Source of the DNA: Streptomyces speibonae
GTDB lineage: Bacteria; Actinomycetota; Actinomycetes; Streptomycetales; Streptomycetaceae
DNA: 8,123 bases
Reading direction: 5' to 3'
Assembly: GCA_000715605.1 (NCBI GenBank)
Contig: KL568574.1
Location: forward strand, 87,791-95,913
Position 1 is the first letter of the stretch. Each line of letters starts with the position of its first letter. Under the pieces are notes generated by a model. It saw nothing but the letters and a program-made list of their open reading frames with translations, was not told where the DNA came from and searched no databases. Below are positions 5,251 through 8,123 of this stretch, piece after piece. A program made the position numbers and the translations under genes.

Positions 5251-5998
5251 AGTCGTCCAGATACGCCGAGGCGACGGAGAGATTCACTTCGCAGCCGGCC
5301 TCCGCCTCGAGCAGGACGGACAGCTCGACCTTGCGCGCGCCCCGGCCCAAGACGAAGGTGAACTCGTCGCCGGGTACGCCCTTGCGCACCTGGTCCCGGC
5401 CCGGACCCGCCTCGGAGGTCACGGTCAGCCCGACGGTGGGCACGCACACCGGAGCGGCGAGGTCGTGCGGGGCGACGTCGAAGGCGATGGTCAGCCGCGA
5501 CCTGGGGTCGTCGGTGCGCATGGTGGCGACGACGGTGTCGCCGTTCACCAGCGGAGGGGTGCCGTCGAGGGTGACGCGCCGGGTCACGTCCACGGGACGG
5601 CTGTCCAGGAACATCCAGGTGCCGAGGGCCGGCACGCCGACGGCCAGCACCGCCAGCGGGATCACCACCAGCACGAACGGCGGCCACAGCGGCGGCTGCC
5701 CGTCCGGGCCCCGGCGCGCGATCAGCGGCAGCATCGCGGCGGCGAAGGCCAGCAGGGCCGCCGCCGTCACCCCCACCACCGCCGGATCCCCGCCCAGCGC
5801 CAGCCAGATCGCGCCCGCCCCGAGGACGGTCACGAGATCGGCCAGCAGCAGGAGGGTGATCGCCCAGGCGCCGGCGGCGGCCTCGCGCACCCGCAGCGCG
5901 GCGCGCCGCAGCCACGGGGGGCGCGGTGCTCCGTCGCCTTCCGGGGGGTCGGCCCCGGCCGTCGCGCCCGGTATGGCGCGCGTCGTGTCGTTGGTCAC
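5249..5998 (-). CDS. Membrane protein with three helices and an extracytoplasmic C-terminal domain
   Basis: I do not recognise a named family for this 249-residue protein. Residues 1-42 are hydrophilic and Pro/Ala/Arg-rich. Three hydrophobic segments follow, at about 44-68, 73-93 and 107-131. The rest, 132-249, is a soluble, beta-strand-like domain with two cysteines (C185, C236) that could pair outside the cell. With positive charges before helix 1 and between helices 2 and 3, the N-terminus is probably inside and the C-terminal domain outside. The open frame continues far upstream only because GC-rich DNA lacks stops. The GTG at 5998 is chosen because TACGCT lies 6 nt before it and the upstream translation looks non-coding. 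It is first in a tight pair with the solute-binding lipoprotein, so the two may form a surface complex; this is inference. Confidence 0.75.
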   Translation of the reverse strand: MTNDTTRAIPGATAGADPPEGDGAPRPPWLRRAALRVREAAAGAWAITLLLLADLVTVLGAGAIWLALGGDPAVVGVTAAALLAFAAAMLPLIARRGPDGQPPLWPPFVLVVIPLAVLAVGVPALGTWMFLDSRPVDVTRRVTLDGTPPLVNGDTVVATMRTDDPRSRLTIAFDVAPHDLAAPVCVPTVGLTVTSEAGPGRDQVRKGVPGDEFTFVLGRGARKVELSVLLEAEAGCEVNLSVASAYLDD

Positions 5999-6004
5999 GC
6001 GCGC

Positions 6005-6038
6005 AGCGTATGGGGAGAGACCGGGACACAACCGTCCC
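6005..6038 (-). promoter_or_regulatory. Promoter of the membrane protein/lipoprotein pair with operator-like repeat
   Basis: On the minus strand TACGCT (6010-6005) fits TANNNT and lies 6 nt before the GTG at 5998, predicting a leaderless message. TTGTGT (6031-6026) is a partial -35, with a spacer of 15 bp, slightly short. The perfect inverted repeat GGGAC-N6-GTCCC (6023-6038) covers this -35, which would suit repression. A further TGTC-ACC-GACA repeat lies at 6040-6050. Confidence 0.45.
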
Positions 6039-6307
6039 ATGTCACCGACACGGCTGATGCCGGGGCGAAACGACTCTGCACCGTGTTCCCGTGTGCTACG
6101 GCACAGGCGGACCGCCTGGGCCCGGACCCCTGGAGAACGCTTCCTTCGCAGCTCCGGCCCCTCACGGGCGGGAAGAACTACCACGCGCACCCGAAGGCAG
6201 TCAGGAATACCGAGGGGTGCCGCGGGCGCTCTTGTGTTACCGGTGGGTTCGGGCCGGTGCGTGAATGGGTGACATGCCGCGGCGCCGTGAAGGGCTGGTG
6301 AGCACAC
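6039..6307. promoter_or_regulatory. Divergent intergenic region upstream of the esterase
   Basis: This stretch has no supported gene. It holds TGTC-ACC-GACA (6040-6050), TGTGC-TACG-GCACA (6092-6105) and CAGGCGG-A-CCGCCTG (6104-6118), the last two overlapping. No convincing -35/-10 pair for the esterase was found on the plus strand. AAGGG (6290-6294) is 13 nt before the esterase ATG and GGTG (6297-6300) is 7 nt before it, so the ribosome-binding site is weak. Confidence 0.4.
6092..6118. repeat. Two overlapping perfect palindromes, possible operator
   Basis: TGTGC (6092-6096) pairs with GCACA (6101-6105). Directly after it, CAGGCGG (6104-6110) mirrors CCGCCTG (6112-6118) around a single A. The second is a 15-bp odd palindrome with no room for a normal hairpin loop, which favours a protein-binding site over an RNA structure. 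Confidence 0.4.
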
Positions 6308-7857
6308 ATGACGGCGGGCGACCGTGAGAACCCCGTGATCAGAACGCCGTACGGAGCCGTGCGCGGCCGCTGGGAGCGGTCCGTGGCGGTCTTCCGGGGC
6401 ATCCCCTACGCGGCACCTCCCTTCGGCCCCCGCCGCTTCCGTCCGCCGGTTCCGCCGGAGCGCTGGGACGGCGTACGCGACGCCGCCGCCTTCGGCCCCA
6501 CGGCCCCGAAGCCCCCGTACTCCGAGGCATTCGCCCAGTACCTCTCCGACCCGGAGATCCCCGGCGACGACTGCCTCAATCTCAACGTGTGGACCCCCGA
6601 CCCCGCCCCCGGCGCCCGCCTGCCGGTCCTCGTATGGCTCCACGGCGGCGCCCTGACCAGGGGTTCCTCGGCGGTCCCTGTCTACGACGGCCACACCTTC
6701 GCCCGCGACGGCGTGGTGTTCGTGTCGCTCAACTACCGCCTCGGCGTCGAGGGCTACGGCCTCTTCCCCGACGCCCCCGCCAATCCCGGCCTGCGCGACC
6801 AGCTCGCCGCGCTGCGCTGGGTGCACGAGTCGATCGGGGCCTTCGGCGGCGACCCGGACCGGATCACCCTCGCCGGCCAGTCCGCCGGGGCGATCAGCAC
6901 GGGCGCGCTCATCGCCGCACCGCAGGCGCGGGGACTGGTGCGCCGGGCCGTGCTGCAGAGCGGCCCGCCCGAGGCCACGGACCGCGACAAGGTGCGCCGC
7001 ATGGTCCGCCGCATGGCGCACCGCCTGAAGGTCCCGGCGACCGCGGAGGCCTTCGCCGCCGTCGACCGCGACCGTCTGCTCCGGGTCCAGGCGGACATCG
7101 GCCGCCTCAGCAGCCCGATCCTCGGCGGCCCCGCCTTCGGCATCGTCGTCGACGGCGACCTCGTGCCGCGCGATCCCCTGGAGGCCCTCACGGACGGCGC
7201 GGCGCCGGGCGTCGGGCTCCTGACCGGCTGGACCCGCGAGGAGTACCGCCTCTGGCTCGTTCCCGGCGGCCTGGTGGAGCGCGTCGACCGCCTCGGCGCG
7301 GTCGCCGTCGCCGGGGCGATGGCCCGCTGCCGGGTCGGCAGCGAGGTGCCGCGCGGCTACCGCGCCCTGCGCCCGGACGCCGGCACCGCGGAACTCGTCG
7401 GCCAGATGGTCACCGACCACCTGCTCCGCGTCCCCTGCACCGCCTCGCCGACGGCCGCCGGGACCCCTCGTACGTCTACGAGTTCGCCTGGCCCTCCCGG
7501 CGCCCCGGCATGGGCTCCTGCCACGCCCTGGAACTGGGCTTCGTCTTCGACAGCGGCGACGAGCCCGACGCCCGCAAGCTCGCGGGCGAGGGCGCGCCGC
7601 AGGAACTGGCCGACGCGATGCACGCGGCGTGGGTACGGTTCGTGACCGACGGGTCGCCGGGATGGGAGCGCTGGGACGAGGACCACCCGGTCCGGATCTT
7701 CGGCGACGGCCCCCCGCGCACGGCCCGCGGCCCCCGCGACCGCGAACTGTCCCTGTGGACCCGGCCCACCGCCGAGCACCCGCCCCCGGTCCCGTCCCCC
7801 GAACTCCGCTCGGTCGTCCGCCGCCTGCGCCGCACGGGCGCCCTCCGCAGAACCTGA
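6308..7857 (+). pseudogene. Type-B carboxylesterase, frameshifted near 7435
   Basis: The first frame (6308 to about 7435) codes for 376 residues of a carboxylesterase/para-nitrobenzyl-esterase family hydrolase. It has FRGIPYAAPP (29-38), DDCLNLNVW (87-95), the oxyanion-hole HGG (112-114), nucleophile Ser192 in GQSAGA, and the likely acid Glu312 in TREEYRLW. After RVP (374-376) similarity switches to the -1 frame: RLADG, then SYVYEFAW, then GSCHALELGFVF with the catalytic His at 7522-7524, continuing to TGA 7855-7857. Read straight on, the first frame ends at 7645 without this His and should be inactive. Restoring one base near 7438 (TGC-CAC for TGCAC, giving V-P-C-H-R-L-A-D) would yield a normal enzyme of 516 residues. 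The cause may be a real mutation, a sequencing error, or less likely slippage on the CCCC run (7432-7435). There is no signal peptide, so it would act in the cytoplasm on ester substrates. Confidence 0.85.
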
Positions 7858-7858
7858 C

Positions 7859-7877
7859 CCGGGGACGACGACCCCGG
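7859..7877. terminator. Bidirectional terminator between esterase and DinB genes
   Basis: CCGGGG (7859-7864) and CCCCGG (7872-7877) form a perfect 6-bp stem with a 7-nt loop, ACGACGA. It nearly fills the 24-bp gap between the two convergent stops. No U tract is present. Confidence 0.5.
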
Positions 7878-7881
7878 CCCC

Positions 7882-8123
7882 CTATTGCCCCACCCGCCCG
7901 TCGACGCACTCGCGCAGCAGGTCGGCGTGGCCGCAGTGGCGGGCGTACTCCTCGATGCGGTGGACGAGCAGTTCCCGCACCGCGACGTTCTCCTTCCCGA
8001 GCCGTGTGCCCAGGTCGGGGTGGCGGGCCAGCGCGGCGTCGGTCGCGGCCTGTTCGCGCTCCAGGTCGGCGTAGGCGGCGTCGACGACGGCCTGATCGGC
8101 CGCGGCTCCGTCGAAGTCGCCGT
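7882..8123 (-). CDS. DinB/DUF664-family protein, C-terminal part (5' end outside window)
   Basis: The open frame enters from the right edge and ends at TAG (7884-7882), giving 79 residues without a start in the window. The segment LLVHRIEEYARHCGHADLLR followed by a DG ending is the hallmark C-terminus of DinB-like DUF664 proteins in actinobacteria. These are four-helix-bundle proteins that bind a metal through three histidines; one His of RHCGH is likely a ligand. Some relatives are thiol-dependent transferases that use mycothiol, but the function of this one is unknown. About half the protein is missing. It is convergent with the esterase. Confidence 0.85.
   Translation of the reverse strand, partial: GDFDGAAADQAVVDAAYADLEREQAATDAALARHPDLGTRLGKENVAVRELLVHRIEEYARHCGHADLLRECVDGRVGQ

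Noticed and set aside
6204..6238. GGAAT...GTT as a stress-sigma (SigR-type) promoter for the esterase
   Set aside because: The spacing between the two elements is 27 bp rather than the expected 18-19.
7432..7441. Programmed -1 frameshifting as the main explanation of the esterase break
   Set aside because: CCCC permits slippage, but there is no canonical heptamer and no clear downstream structure. A one-base deletion explains the data more simply.
5999..7909. Upstream continuation of the membrane-protein frame on the minus strand, giving a protein of almost 900 residues
   Set aside because: The additional part is antisense to the esterase and has low-complexity R/G/A-rich composition typical of GC-rich shadow frames. 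The GTG at 5998 has a suitable promoter.
1..8123. CRISPR array, tRNA or rRNA gene, transposase, integrase or attachment site
   Set aside because: No regular spaced repeats, no RNA gene signatures and no mobile-element protein motifs were seen on either strand.

Overview
The window is very GC-rich. Third codon positions are almost all G or C, GTG is used as a start codon, and promoter -10 boxes have the form TANNNT. This points to a high-GC actinobacterium, most likely Streptomyces or a close relative. That assignment is inferred from base and codon use and from recognisable protein families; no marker gene is present.

Layout, left to right. (1) The 3' end of an AraC-type regulator (+), meeting a small VOC/bleomycin-resistance-fold protein (-) tail to tail. 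(2) A non-coding, unusually AT-rich stretch (about 624-904) with a good promoter that has a palindrome in its spacer. It drives two tandem short-chain dehydrogenases (SDR1 and SDR2, +). (3) A LysR-type regulator (-), convergent with SDR2 and carrying an unusual Pro/Ala/Ser/Thr-rich repeated tail. (4) A ThuA-domain protein (+), divergent from lysR. (5) A two-gene unit on the minus strand: a three-helix membrane protein, then a family-3 solute-binding lipoprotein with amino-acid-binding residues. No ABC transporter ATPase or permease is nearby. (6) A 309-bp divergent intergenic region with palindromes, then a type-B carboxylesterase (+) that is frameshifted as read and so loses its catalytic His from the main frame. 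(7) The C-terminal part of a DinB/DUF664 protein (-), cut by the window edge.

The region looks like ordinary accessory metabolism. The SDR pair with the nearby LysR regulator may form a small oxidoreductase locus under transcriptional control. The membrane protein and lipoprotein probably work together at the cell surface. The remaining genes have no obvious shared pathway. Orientation keeps switching, and convergent genes are packed very tightly (gaps of 4, 33, 0 and 24 bp), three of these junctions with hairpins. Three genes have a -10 box only 6-7 nt before the start codon, which suggests leaderless transcripts. I found no CRISPR array, tRNA, rRNA, transposase or clear new defence system. 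The best second-look items are the frameshifted esterase, the orphan lipoprotein/membrane module, the operator-like palindrome in the SDR promoter and the repeat-expanded LysR tail.
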